DNA of 64,000 bases from NCBI RefSeq assembly GCF_000346465.2, contig NC_034012.1, positions 9,098,294-9,162,293 on the forward strand. Direction: 5' to 3'. Below the pieces are notes generated by a model. It did no database searches. It was not told the DNA's origin and was given only the letters and a program-made list of their open reading frames with translations. A program made the position numbers and the translations under genes. Every line of letters begins with the position of its first letter. Position 1 is the stretch's first letter. Shown here piece after piece: positions 46,817-58,319 of this stretch. This DNA is from Prunus persica (taxonomy: Eukaryota; Streptophyta; Magnoliopsida; Rosales; Rosaceae).

Positions 46817-47053
46817 TCAGAGGTTCTTCAGAACTTGTTCTGGAATCGGTTTTCGATTTGAGCCATTGGCACCATTCTGCTCCTCCTCATCCGTCGTCAC
46901 ACCATTCTTTTGAGGTACTTGATTGATTTGTGGAGGGGGGCCTGTGGTAATTACTGGCCTGTCCTCATCCGTCACAGCTTCCGTTTGAGAGGTTTTATTG
47001 ATTTGTGGAGGAGCACCTGTAGTAATACCTGGCCTTCTGGATCCAGAAGCCAT
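46817..47053 (-). CDS. Small G-P-P-P-Q-I-N family protein, exon 1 lost (78 aa)
   Basis: A single open exon starting MASGSRRPGITTGAPPQIN. The motif recurs as VITTGPPPQIN about 33 residues later, so the protein holds two motif units. It ends with a charged EEEQNGANGSNRK tail. The 5' leader and the first six bases (ATGGCT) match exon 1 of sister genes, but the next base jumps into exon 2. Exon 1, the intron and the exon 2 start have therefore been deleted, leaving a protein without the putative transit peptide. Function unknown. Whether it is expressed cannot be judged. Confidence 0.65.
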   Translation of the reverse strand: MASGSRRPGITTGAPPQINKTSQTEAVTDEDRPVITTGPPPQINQVPQKNGVTTDEEEQNGANGSNRKPIPEQVLKNL

Positions 47054-47710
47054 ATTAGCAACTAATTAGAGATATACTTTGAATGATTTTGTAGCACAAA
47101 GTTTTCTGGATAGCACGAAGTTTGCTATATCTTTTTGTGGCATCTATTAGTTGAGCCCAAGGGATGATTTATAGGCATCAGAGATCTTGTGGTAAAAACA
47201 TTGCTATCCCAAATACAAAAACCAACTCATCAGTAATTAGAATACCATCTCAAATATGCATTTTTATAATCTGACAAGAGTACATGAATATAAATCGATT
47301 TAAATCGATTTCCCATTGACCACGGAGATGTTCTAAACCCATGGACTTGGGAACTGATTAATTTAAATTCAAATGGTGAAACTAATGTGAATTCCTGTTC
47401 CTGGACGATGGCATGTGTTTGTGAATTTGATTAGTCTTTCCCAAGCTTTTTAAATCCCACATATAGTGACTTGATTGTTAAGGAGATTAATTATTTTATC
47501 TGATCGTTAGACCGATTCTCTCTTGCATGGACGTAAGATTCAGTCATGCCACAAGTCCACACTGCTATACGTATCACTACTAATCTGCTGAGCCTCTTTT
47601 ATATATTTTCTTGCCAATTACAACTACAAATATCTTGGAGTCTCATGACTTGGTTTATCAACTGACATTTGTCGTCATTACATATGTTACTGTCTTATTT
47701 ATTAAAAATT

Positions 47711-48548
47711 GAGTGTTATTAAACGAACTCTAAAATTAACTGAGTACACCTTACCACCAAACTATTTATTGAATTACTAATTTACCCTAATATAAAATGA
47801 CCAAAAAAAATATATTGAATTGTGAAACAAATATAATTTTAATAGCAGTAATCCTACGGGCACCAACTTAAACACCAACTTTTTATTGCCAATTGATGTG
47901 TCACATGACATCGATCATCTATTTTAATTTCATCAGCTTTTTTATGTTTTTAAATTTATTTGATTAATTAGTTTAACAACCAAACCCTAACATCATCCTA
48001 GCCGCACCACTGTCATCGCTGCAGTACTAGATCCGCCATGATTCCACCATTGACAAACGTCTATAGATCCAATATGACTTTTCTCTTTTGCTGGTTCTTC
48101 ATGTCCTGGAAATCCCAAGTTTATTTGAGGCCATATAACACTACAATGTGATGGACAAGATGATAGCTGAGATAATCATGTTACTTCTTCCAAATTTGGT
48201 GTGACAGAGGATTTGCCCCAGATTTGGGTGAAACACCTCCACTTTTTCCTTGATCAAGTTCATGATAAGTGACGGTATACAAAGTTTAAGGGCCACACCC
48301 ACAATGAACGAGACTTGAAATTTTAGGATAAAGTCAATTCTACTATTTTCTTTATTATATTTATATTCTTTGTTCAGTTTCCCAGCTTGATGGTTATTAT
48401 ATGACTTCTGATAAAGTGTATTTGGGGTGTGCTAAGAAGGGTTTAAATAGGGTGAATTTAGTTAATTTTATAATTTAATTTTAATATTAGGGTATATTTA
48501 GATCATATGGTATATTCAGTTAATTTTAAGATTCGTTTAACAACACTC
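47711..48548. mobile_element. 838-bp Mutator-like element with 9-bp target duplication
   Basis: The ends GAGTGTTATTAAACGAACTC and, inverted, GAGTGTTGTTAAACGAATCT extend as imperfect terminal inverted repeats for roughly 45 bp. TTAAAAATT flanks both sides (47702-47710, 48549-48557). A 9-bp duplication with long TIRs is typical of MULEs. No transposase is encoded, so it is non-autonomous. Confidence 0.88.
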
Positions 48549-48657
48549 TTAAAAATTATGTTATTTTTGATAATTAAAGTTTACGGTAATTGAAACTACT
48601 TTCCTCCTCCTCTCTCCTTATCTTTTTTCTAGAATCTTTCTTCTAGACCCAAACACT

Positions 48658-48700
<43 letters not shown>

Positions 48701-49599
48701 GCTACATGGTCTCCAAAAAGAAGTATGATTGCTTTGTAAGTATCCATTTCAAGAATTCAATCCCTTATTTCGTATTTGGGTTCTAAGTTTTATTTTTATT
48801 TTTGCAGAATCTGGGTTGGTTTGTCTCCTCTCTCTCCCTCTTCGTTCCAGTAACCCTCTCGCTCTTGGTTTCTATCAATTCCTAGACGCCAATTTGTTTT
48901 TTCTTTAAATATGTTTCCTGATGAATTTTTCTGCATTTGTTCTGAAAATGGGTATATTGTTGTTGGTTCATTGTATCTTGTTCTGAAAAAAAATGGGTAT
49001 ATTGTTCTTGGTTCATTGCCCTTGAAAGTTTGTGAATCTCTTTTGTTTGCTTGTGCTGTGAATTTTTTTTTGGGATAGGATTGTTAAAGTTGGCTCGCCA
49101 TATAGATGCCAAAGGAGGAAGAAGAAATGATAGAAAAATGAATTTCAAACCAGTGCTCTGGGTTCTGGCGCTCAAGGTTTCAGTTTCCTGTTCCTAATTA
49201 ACTTGTAGCAAAAGTCCTATACATTATAAATAGGATTTTTAGGGCTAGGTTAAATTATAGAGAGGAAAATTCGAGAAAGAATTTTCAAGAAAGAACCCTA
49301 AACACAATAGAATTGAAAGGGGAATTCAAGGATGGTTTTTCAAGTGCATCAAGATTTGAACAAGAATGAAAGAAAAGAGAAATAGGTTCTTTTGCAACAT
49401 ATATTTTACTTATATACAAAGTTGGGATATTCAGAATTTGTGGTGTTTTTTATTATCATATTTATCAAAAGTTCATGTTAGATATATGTATACAGGTAAA
49501 TATGAAGTAATAATAAGTACATGATATAAACAAATGAAGGGGAATATAAAGTATTAATAAATATTAAGCAAAAAAAAAAAAGAAAAAGAATAGTGTGGT
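48549..49599. other. Non-coding stretch with (CT)n
   Basis: Apart from the microsatellite at 48662-48697 and a small local repeat of AATGGGTATATTGTT (about 48950 and 48990), no feature is seen. No convincing exon. Confidence 0.45.
48662..48697 (+). repeat. (CT)n microsatellite
   Basis: About 18 CT units. Confidence 0.95.
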
Positions 49600-49925
49600 A
49601 GTAGGCGAACATTTTGTCAGCAGAGATCAAAGAGGTGATGAAGGAATTCGTCGGCTAGTTCTCGGCAGACGAAGGCATGCAGCGGCGACGAACAACTTCG
49701 TCAGGCAACATCATTCAAGCGACGAATCTTTTGTCGCCTAAATAGCATGAACAAACACAACGATGGTGTCCCGACGACTTTCAGGCGACGAAGTTTCGCC
49801 ACCAAAAGGTTCTCGCGACAAAGAGTTTTTGTCGCGTCAAATACCAGAATATGAGGCGACGAAATCAGCTTTTTGGCGGCCTGAGCTGTGGCGACAAGCG
49901 TATGGCGACAATTGATCCCAGGCTG
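49600..49925. mobile_element. GCGACGAA/TTCGTCGC-rich segment, CACTA-like subterminal repeats
   Basis: Many short copies of GGCGACGAA and its complement (for example CAGGCGACGAAGTTTCG and TTTTGTCGCCTA) occur in both orientations, a GC-richer island in AT-rich DNA. Such clusters are known from the subterminal regions of plant CACTA elements. Neither end is defined. Confidence 0.5.
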
Positions 49926-50527
49926 CGGTTTCCTGTTTGATTTAGTGGTAGCGTAGCGTGTGAAGAGAGTTAGGGTAGCCAGACAAGAAAAAGAGCGTCC
50001 GATAATTTTGGCTTTTCACTATTTAATTCCACAATCTTTTGTTTCGAGTAAAATTTTAGGAAGACTTTGCAAATAAAATAAATTTTAAAAGTCTTAAAGT
50101 TAAATAATGGAAAGTTTTTGCTCCGATCATCCAGCATACACAATCTTTATTTCAAATCATCATAAATTAACGGAATCAAGAAGTACAAAGTTTATTGGCA
50201 AACAAAATGGAAAAAAAAAAAACATAAAAATGAACTGGGGGAATTACAAAAGGATGCAAAGAGAAAATAAAACAAGAAAGAAAGACTATTATTCTTAGCT
50301 AGTCACAGCTATTACAAGAGGATTCCGTTACTCTGAGATTTCTGCTTGTCTTGCATGACTTGATTTTCAATTTGAGTCAGCATATTCCATATCCAAATGT
50401 TCTCTTATACGGTTGAGAGTTTAAAAACTCAAGGATATATAAGATTACCATTGAATTTGTAACACAAGACTTTAAAAGTTGACCAATATCACAAGCATAG
50501 CAAGAGAACTATAAGCTTATTCATTAA

Positions 50528-51262
50528 TCAGAGGTTCTTCAGAACTTGTGCTGGAATCCGTTTTCGATTTGAGCCATTGGCACCGTTCTGCTCCTCCTCA
50601 TCCGTCGTCACACCATTCTTTTGAGGTACTTGATTGATTTGTGGAGGGGGGCCTGTGGTAATAACTGGCCTGTCCTCATCCGTCACAGCTTCCGTTTTAG
50701 GTGTTCCATTGATTTGTGGAGGGGGGCCTTCAGTAATATCTCGCCTTGTAGGTCCAGAAGCACATCTTCTAAACAAAAGAAAAAGAAATAGAAAAAGGAA
50801 TATTAGTGTAAATAATTATATGTAAAATGGAACTTAAAGAAATGAGAATTACATGTTTTGTGGTTCGAATTGGACTGTATTAGTGCGTAATGGTCATTAT
50901 TTAGTGAACTTATAAATATTGAAACTCGAACTTATTAAATTGGACAACAATTCAACATATTGTGCCTTGTAATAAGGATTGGTTTGGACTCAACTCCAAT
51001 CCAGTCCAAACGGAGTAAGAAATGCCGACCTCCTTACTCATATAACCTTTAATTATAAATAACTGTGTAAAAAAATTATGGTTTTCCAAACTCTAAAGAA
51101 GAGGGGAAAATTCATCACCAAAAGATAAAATAAAAGATGTGGGAAAAATGACTACGTATAGGAAGACCAGTCAACTTACACAGTCATAAATTTCCATTGT
51201 ATGGTTTTCAACATGGGCATTTGGAGCGTGGCCTTTGACATGAAGCCTCTAACAACAGCCAT
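50528..51262 (-). CDS. Small G-P-P-P-Q-I-N family protein (107 aa, intact)
   Basis: Exons 51262-51180 and 50768-50528 join in frame (donor GTAAGT, acceptor TTTGTTTAG). Exon 1 gives MAVVRGFMSKATLQMPMLK and continues without acidic residues, which suits a plastid transit peptide. The junction gives TVRCASG, close to the V-x-C/A processing consensus. Exon 2 encodes two motif units, RRDITEGPPPQIN and VITTGPPPQIN, then an acidic and Asn-rich tail ending QVLKNL. No known domain was recognised. I infer a small, mostly disordered plastid protein. It is the best-preserved two-motif member. Confidence 0.7.
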
Positions 51263-51464
51263 GTTAGCAACTAATTTTTTTGCATGGACGACTAAGTCAA
51301 GTCACAAGGCCACACTGCTCGAAATTAATATAAGTATCACAACTAATCTGCTGATCAGCCTCTTTTATATGTTGCCTTGCCAATTACAACTACAGTAATC
51401 TTGGAGTCTCATGACTTGGTTTATCAAATGACCTTCATCGTTACATATGTCGGTATCTTATTTG

Positions 51465-51492
51465 TTAAAAATTATACTATTTCTTAAAAATT
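51465..51492. repeat. Double TTAAAAATT with 10-bp spacer, probable MULE excision footprint
   Basis: TTAAAAATT occurs at 51465-51473 and again at 51484-51492 with ATACTATTTC between. The flanks match those of the MULE at 47711-48548, which sits between the same two 9-mers. This suggests that the element was once here too and left both target copies. Confidence 0.6.
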
Positions 51493-51499
51493 ATGTTGA

Positions 51500-53377
51500 G
51501 AAATGTCCCATATTGACGATTAAAGTTTACGGTAATTAAAGAGCTTAAACATATCCTAATCCATTAATTTCCTCTTTTGTTTTCCCGTCAACTGAGGTCC
51601 TACGCCAAGAACGACTTTGAAACTTTCCTACTTGTGTTAGATTACATGCTTATATGTAATATATGTTTGTGTCTAGCTAGCTTGATAGCTACATGCATCG
51701 AGAACTTATTACTATATTTATGCTATATATGTCATTCATATTATTTATATGATATTTCTAGAAAGCTATTATTTATATCTATGTAAAAAGAAAAGTCACT
51801 TGAGGAGTAGGTCTGACTTCTCAAATTTGGTTTGCAATCCTTTGGAGAAGTCAAGAGCAACAAATTAAATTACATATATGTAAAAGATTGTTTTAGTTTT
51901 TTTTTTTTCGGTTTAATACTTGTATTATATACGTACATACGTATTTTTAATAATATTTTAGTTTTCCATACGCGTCTTAAAGATCCGATAAAATACACTT
52001 TTTTTAAAAGCAAACATACAATACACGTATTAAACACGTACATACATATTTTTCACATTTAATACACTTTTTTTATATACAAAATACAGATTAAACTCAC
52101 ATATTATACACGTATTTTTCATATATTATTAAAATATATGTATATATATTAAAATATTATACATTGCTCGAAGTTTTTAGTTGTATCTCGTCAAAATTTT
52201 TGCCAAATAAAACACGTGTGTATTTTATTCTTACTTCTCCTATTCCGTATTTTACTAATTAAACTACTAATTTTTCATTTTCATTCTTCAAAGTTAAATA
52301 TGTAGAAATTGGCACGTAACTTTTCATAATTGATAGTAATACTAATAATGTTAAACCAAGTCAACGTGTGGATGAGGATGACCCTCTTTAATCCAATAAT
52401 TTTTGCCTTTTGTTTTTCTTTCGGGGTTAGTGGAAAACTTTTCAGTTAGTGGAAAACTTTTCAGAACTTTCATATTCAATGTAAACTACTGAAATACAGA
52501 TCGATCCAAGTCAACATAATTAAGTTGGCATATCCTACGGTCCTCTTTGTTTTCCCATTGACTACCAAAGTTTTTTAAACCATGCATGGACTGGGGAACT
52601 GATTAACAGAAATTCAGTGGTAATCCTATTTGTTTTTATTTATGATTATGACATACTTGCATTCCAAGGTTGCATATTATCGTTGTATATGTGTGAAATT
52701 TTAATGTGCGAATTCATGATCACCTATGTGGGTGACTTTTGTGTGGTTTGTTTTGATTAGTCTTTCCCAAGCTTTTCAAAAGCCCCATAACATTGACTTG
52801 ACTGTTAAAAGATAATTAGATCTGGATCGTATCTTTGTGCGTGGACGATTCAGTCGAGTCCAAAAAAGTTTTTATATTCTGTGAGGCCCTCTTCAAGTAT
52901 GAAAATTCCGACTTTGTCATTTCGATCCTACAAGGTGTTCTTCAAATAAATTTATTTCAGAAACTCCTTTATCGAAAAATTATATATCATTGGGAGAGAG
53001 GAAGGTGGGCCGACTTAACTTAATTCATTGTACTCAGGCTAAAACACTTCACTAATCATTTGATTATTATTTATAGGAACCATTAAACATGACATCTACC
53101 ATTAATATGATTATTATTTATGCATACAATATGCTTTCTACCATTAATATGACATCTACTTTAATTGCCATATCCTTCTCAGACATCTTTGAGCTTCGCG
53201 TTGAGACCGGATCGAAGGAAGACTTATGCATCTTACTCACAAGCTACTCTCTCTATTAAAAAGCATAGCTATTTTAGAATGTTATATATATCCCAGTTCT
53301 TCTTTGCATAGCAAGTCCGTTATTTATTAGAAGACGGATTATCATAAAGTGTCGATATCATTGTCGATAATATGTTT
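51500..53377. other. AT-rich spacer between two small genes
   Basis: Contains an AT-rich tract with repeated ATACACGTATT phrases (about 51930-52130), a local duplication AGTGGAAAACTTTTCAG (about 52430-52465) and flank text shared with 40.1-40.4 kb. No gene seen. Confidence 0.55.
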
Positions 53378-54080
53378 TCAATTGGTAGAACCAGTCTTTT
53401 TTGGAGTAGCGGTGACATCTTCTTTGCTTTTCTTGCCATCGTTCTGATCAGTCTTTGAGCTGGTGAGATCAGAAACATTCTGCTCCCTCAACCCCTTCGT
53501 CCCATTAATTTGTCCACCACTCCCTGTGCTGATCCCCCCTGGCCTTTTAGCTCCACATCTTATGGACCAACAATATACAATCCAAGATCAGTGATCAGTC
53601 AAATACAATAATTAACCAACAAATTACGATGTTTATTTCTCTCTAATATAACACATATTTTCACAAATCATCATCATAATATTTAGTTTATAGATAAAAG
53701 GGTCTAAGTGCAGTAATTTATTAGTGCGACGGTAACCAGGAAAAATAAAACTAAATAACTCATATATGCATGCAAATTAAGGAAACCACCGTACATTATG
53801 GAGTGACTAATATTCCTGGCATGCATACGGTCGTGGTGAGGATGCAGCCTGCACATATATAAACCAATACAATCATAATTAGCAACAAACACTAAAATTA
53901 TTTATATTTAATCTTTCAGAGATATATATATATATGAAGGTAAACGCACAAATTAGAAAACAAATTAAAGATGATCACTTACATAATCATGGGTTGATGT
54001 TGGTAGGACTTGCAACTGGGAATTGATTGGACCATGTTCATCTTTGGCATGACGATTAAGCCAGGCATACTTAGAGCCAT
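53378..54080 (-). CDS. Small family protein, single-motif member (92 aa)
   Basis: Exons 54080-53983 and 53558-53378 join in frame (donor GTAAGT, acceptor CATAAG). Exon 1 gives MALSMPGLIVMPKMNMVQSI and continues with few charges. The junction reads MIICGAKRPGGI, again a C-G/A processing-like site. Exon 2 has the motif in diverged form, GGQIN, then LREQNVSDLTSSKTDQNDG and a Lys-rich end. A decayed near-copy of exon 2 lies at 40402-40577. Function unknown. Confidence 0.65.
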
Positions 54081-55711
54081 GATCCGCGGATCAATCGATG
54101 TTTGAAGAAATTAACTCCCTATCTCTGCTGATCTTCTCAGTAATTTAGAGTGATCAGCTTACTAATTGCATGTGGATATTCTAAGTTAGAGAAAGTCTCG
54201 GATTTATAGAGAGGGCCAAAGTGAATATGCATGGCTTCTAGTCTAGGTGCTGCAATAATGCAACTTGAACTGGACCATTCGTTCTACTTTCTTTTCCTTT
54301 CCCTTTTTTCCCCTATTGGACACAGAAAGATAAGGTCCTGTCCTCAACCCTTTTGGTTGGTTTATACACGTTGAATGTCTGCCACTTGCTCCATGGCAGT
54401 CAAACTTGGATTGAATCATTAGTCATCTCACTGCTAGCACAAACAAACAAAGAATGACTTTGACCGTTGATTTAATCCATGACTCATAGTGCTTAATTTT
54501 CTAGGGTTGTTCATGGGCCACCTCTGTTAATTAATTAACAACAATTAGGGGGCTTCCTTCTTAATTATTTCAGGATTATCTTAACTTCATCATTGCCCCT
54601 GCAATGATGAACTCCCTTTTGTTGGTTTTTCTTTTCTTTTGGAAATTTATCAATATAGAATGCAATGCATGGTATATGATACATTTATGTTACCTTCTTT
54701 TGCAGAAGCAACAAACTTGTAGATAATAAAGAACAAAAGATCTAGTGCATCAATTATTTTCTCAAAAGTATTCATAAGAGGCTAATTTTTATAGGCAAAA
54801 TTGCAACAAATGGTGATTGAAACACCGTCACATAATGTTACATATAAGATGTGTGTTATAATATGGATGAACTGATTGCATGTAAAATCACACCAAAAAA
54901 TTACTTAACATAAAAAATTTCGTTAAGTGTGTGTGTATATATATATATTGGTCTAGTTCATAAATAAGCTGACCATTAATCATTATGTGGTGATCAATGT
55001 TCATGAGTTACTCTGTACTCAAGCCAGAGGCAAAAAAGAAAATGAGGCAAATAGGATAGTAAACAAATATATATAGGAAAAAGGATGTAGGTGGTTCATT
55101 CACATGATTCACGTTGGGTAATAATGAACACATTTTCTTTGTTTAATTTGCTAATGGTGGAGACCTGTCCCAATCTGATCTGTACATATCGATTGAACTA
55201 CTATCAAACATTGCTTCAGTACTACTTTTTTATCATTAAAAAAAATTAACTGATTATGACATTCACGGTAAGATGTTGTTGTGCTCATTATAGTGAATTG
55301 GGTGTTTAGGGGCAAGGATTGACCAACTTGCCTAACACATGTTTAATCGTTTTGCAACTTCTCTGATATGGCATCAGTTATATTTTAGTTTTTATCGTTT
55401 AGAAATTGGCAAAAACAACCTTAAAATTACGAATCTTTAAACTAGAGTGGCTCCTTTGGCTAATTAATTTGGCCCACATTTTGCTTACATGAAAACCAAA
55501 TCGTCTGCACGTATAGATTCATAGCATATTACGTATAGAAAACTAACACATAACAAATTATTATGAAGAAGAACTTATATATATGATCAAGTACATAATG
55601 TGCTAACAAGTCACACACTCAGCCACAAAGACATGTTTAGCCACCATAATATTATAACTACAAACCTTCCCTGCAGATTAATTAACCTATTAACAACCCA
55701 TGCATATATTA
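54081..55711. other. Intergenic region between two small genes
   Basis: AT-rich, no convincing exon or transposon end. The first 150 bp upstream of 54080 should hold that gene's leader. Confidence 0.45.
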
Positions 55712-56131
55712 TTAATCAGTGGCATCATCAGCAGTCTTGGTTGTATTGTTAACCTCATCAACAATGGCATTTCCTTCCTTTGTTTTTCCATCTTCTCCAG
55801 TCAAGCTGCTGCTCCTGAGGCTCACCTTCTCAGTTCCCAAACTCCTGCTAGTAACGCTAAGTACCTGGTTAATTTGCGAAGGAGGCCCTTCAGTGATTTT
55901 CCTTCTCGCCGCCGCGCATCTTCTGATAATCAAAGATTCATATTTGTTAGAAATCAAACCTAGCTTGAAAGAAGAGAGAGAGAGAGTCTAGAGGGAGATA
56001 TATATATATATATATATATATTCATATATCACTCACATAATCACAATCTTATTGTGCAGGCTGCAGGGCTTGGAATTAATGGGCATTTGGAGCATGGTCT
56101 TTGGCATGATGAAGCTGTTAACCAGAGCCAT
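55712..56131 (-). CDS. Small family protein, single-motif member (101 aa)
   Basis: Exons 56131-56037 and 55922-55712 join in frame (donor GTGAGT, acceptor TGATTATCAG). Exon 1 gives MALVNSFIMPKTMLQMPIN and a basic stretch. The junction reads IIRCAAARRK, a good plastid-type processing site. Exon 2 has RRKITEGPPSQIN and then a Ser/Thr-rich, later acidic tail ending TADDATD. The 115-bp intron contains a TA microsatellite. Function unknown; same family as 50528-51262 and 53378-54080. Confidence 0.7.
56000..56021. repeat. (TA)n microsatellite in the intron of the 101-aa gene
   Basis: About 11 TA units; a second TA run of similar size is at 56726-56749. Confidence 0.9.
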
Positions 56132-56599
56132 GGCTAGCAAATTTAATGAAGAAATATATGTATGGTTTACAGCTTAATTTGCTAAGTAAATCAAATTAAG
56201 CCTGATAGCTAGTAGCTTGTGAGTTCTAAAATAGGGCGCCATGGTTCAATTTATAAGCTCAGTGTGCATACGTGTGGCGGGTGACTTTTTCTTCGAGCTG
56301 GTCAAACTTAGACAGCTAGGAAACCAACACCCCGGAAAATCTTAAAAAATATGACTTCTTCCTTTTTGGTAATTTTAATGCTCAAACGAGTATCATAGTG
56401 TTGTGGACATTTGTGATAAATTAAAAGTTGGCATATATTCCCTTCTGGCTTTTCCATGGACTTTAGGTTTGAACCTTGGGACTTGGGGAACTAATGGAGT
56501 TGTTGTTCACGTGGTTTCAATTTTATAGTTGAGGAAAAGATGAGCCGTAGATGTAAGACCTTTCACTTTAAGTGCATTGCAAACTTTGACCTTGACACA

Positions 56600-56735
56600 A
56601 GATGTCTTGTATAGGTCTCGATTTGCAGATAAGAGGTCTTAAGTTCGAATTTCTATGGCATTATTTGTGTGTGTGTGAGAAATCTTACTTCCCTATAGTT
56701 TAAACTATCTCTTGTACTATAAAAATATATATATA
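56600..56735 (+). mobile_element. SINE-like element
   Basis: A box-B-like AAGTTCGAATTTC and a tail reading CCCTATAGTTTAAACTATCT then CTTGTACT match the SINE tails at 6033 and 14348. The box A region is degenerate. A TA run follows. Confidence 0.6.
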
Positions 56736-56749
56736 TATATATATATATA

Positions 56750-58065
56750 TTATGACTGAAAATAACACTACATAACATATTGACATGGTGTTACAAATTA
56801 AAATCTCATTAATTACAAAATTAGAGTAAATTGACGAACGTGGTTATTAAATTAAAATGCATAGACCAAATTAAAAATTCGAACAAAACACATAGATTGA
56901 AAAAAGCTACTTAACCCATTTGTATTTGAATAAAATTTATGATGTGTCGCCTAGTATTATAATATGCAGTAGAAATCTATAGTTTATAATTGGCCGGTGC
57001 CAAATCCAATTACTTAAGATATTCATCGAAAAAGAATGTCATAATTGAGTTTCGTTATGTTAAATGGGTCCGATCCTTTTCTTCTAATCCATGTTATCCC
57101 ATCTACCCAAAAAGGGCCAGGTTGGAGTGGACAAACCGGGGCTGTGACATAATTTGTTGAGGTCCATCCATGTCCTAATGAGCAGTGCTAAGGCAAGTTG
57201 CTCCCTTGTGTGCGTTATGGGCGTCCGATCGTAACATTTTTTTTTATGTCCAACCGATCGTAACATTCTTTCAAACTTAGAAGATGTATTGTTCTTCTGT
57301 TTTTAATGATCAGAAGCCTTTAGTCGTGCACATACCACCTCCTGGTCGGATTTGTCCCATTTCTCTGCCTCTCCAGCATGAAACAAGCCTTGAAGAAGCA
57401 AATGGGCAAGCGGTAGTGGAATTTGAGGGTAATTAGGGCTTCTCCTCAAATTGGTGTCTCTTTGGGCTCATGGGCTAAGGTGATAAATAATCTTTGGGCA
57501 AATAGCATTGCGTTTTCACTATTTCTTTTTGCAACTTTGGCCCATCTAACTTGTTCGAGTTTAGCATCATAGATGCTACAATGAGAGGTTATATTGAAGG
57601 GTTCCTTAGTAGTCATTTGATCAAGTACATAGTTTTTATTGGATTAATGAATTGAACTCCCTCGAGAAGCCCCTTACTCGGCATAGCATAAGAATAGTAA
57701 TACCCTTCGTAAAAGCACAATGAGTTGGTAAAACTTAATGTTAATCACATTAACCCAATGGTAATCAAATATCAAGACGACAACCACTTATGAATCTCGC
57801 GTCAATTTTGTCAACGAAGGGTCTTGAAAAAAGCATAATCTAATGTACATACATGGGATTATGGAGAAAGACTTGTCTATATCTATCGTTCGACGGAAAG
57901 TTCTTATCGTGATCGTGCGGTCAGAAATATTTCCCCCCTGTGAAACATAATTCATAACGTGACCACTGACGATTTGCCTCCGCATTTTTCTGTTGGGTTC
58001 CTTTTCACGTAACTTCACAATCCACCCTCTTTCTTCCTCCTCTTCAGTCTTCCAAATTGCCGTAC
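56750..58065. other. Intergenic region upstream of gamma-glutamyl hydrolase
   Basis: No gene seen. The last few hundred bases should hold the promoter of the hydrolase gene. Confidence 0.5.
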
Positions 58066-58072
58066 TATAAAG
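58066..58072 (+). promoter_or_regulatory. TATA box of the gamma-glutamyl hydrolase gene
   Basis: TATAAAG lies 254 bp upstream of the chosen ATG. The leader that follows is rich in CCT/CTC, common in plant 5' UTRs. Confidence 0.5.
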
Positions 58073-58319
58073 CACTGAGCTGAGCTCCCTCGCTGCTCCT
58101 CCCGCACGTTTCAATTCAACAAACACTTCTTCAACTTAACTTTCCCCTCCTCCTCCTCCTCCTCCATGTCAACCCCAACCTCCCCATTTCCTCTTTCCCA
58201 ATATGCCCTCCCATTTCCCAACTAATCCCACTTCTACCCCAACACCCAACTTCGACGACCCAACCTCCTCCTCCGACAACCCGAACGCCGCCCGATCACC
58301 CAAAACGACACCGTCAGAG

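Noticed and set aside
48882..49175. 97-codon minus-strand frame with repeated QYTHF phrases
   Set aside because: The repeat comes from a local AATGGGTATATTGTT duplication; no splice signals or family match.
57788..58126. 112-codon frame antisense upstream of the hydrolase
   Set aside because: Overlaps the probable promoter and leader of the hydrolase gene; no homology recognised.
58203..58319. Upstream in-frame start for the hydrolase
   Set aside because: It would place a Pro/Ser/Thr-rich stretch before a clear signal peptide; the Met at 58320 fits the family better.
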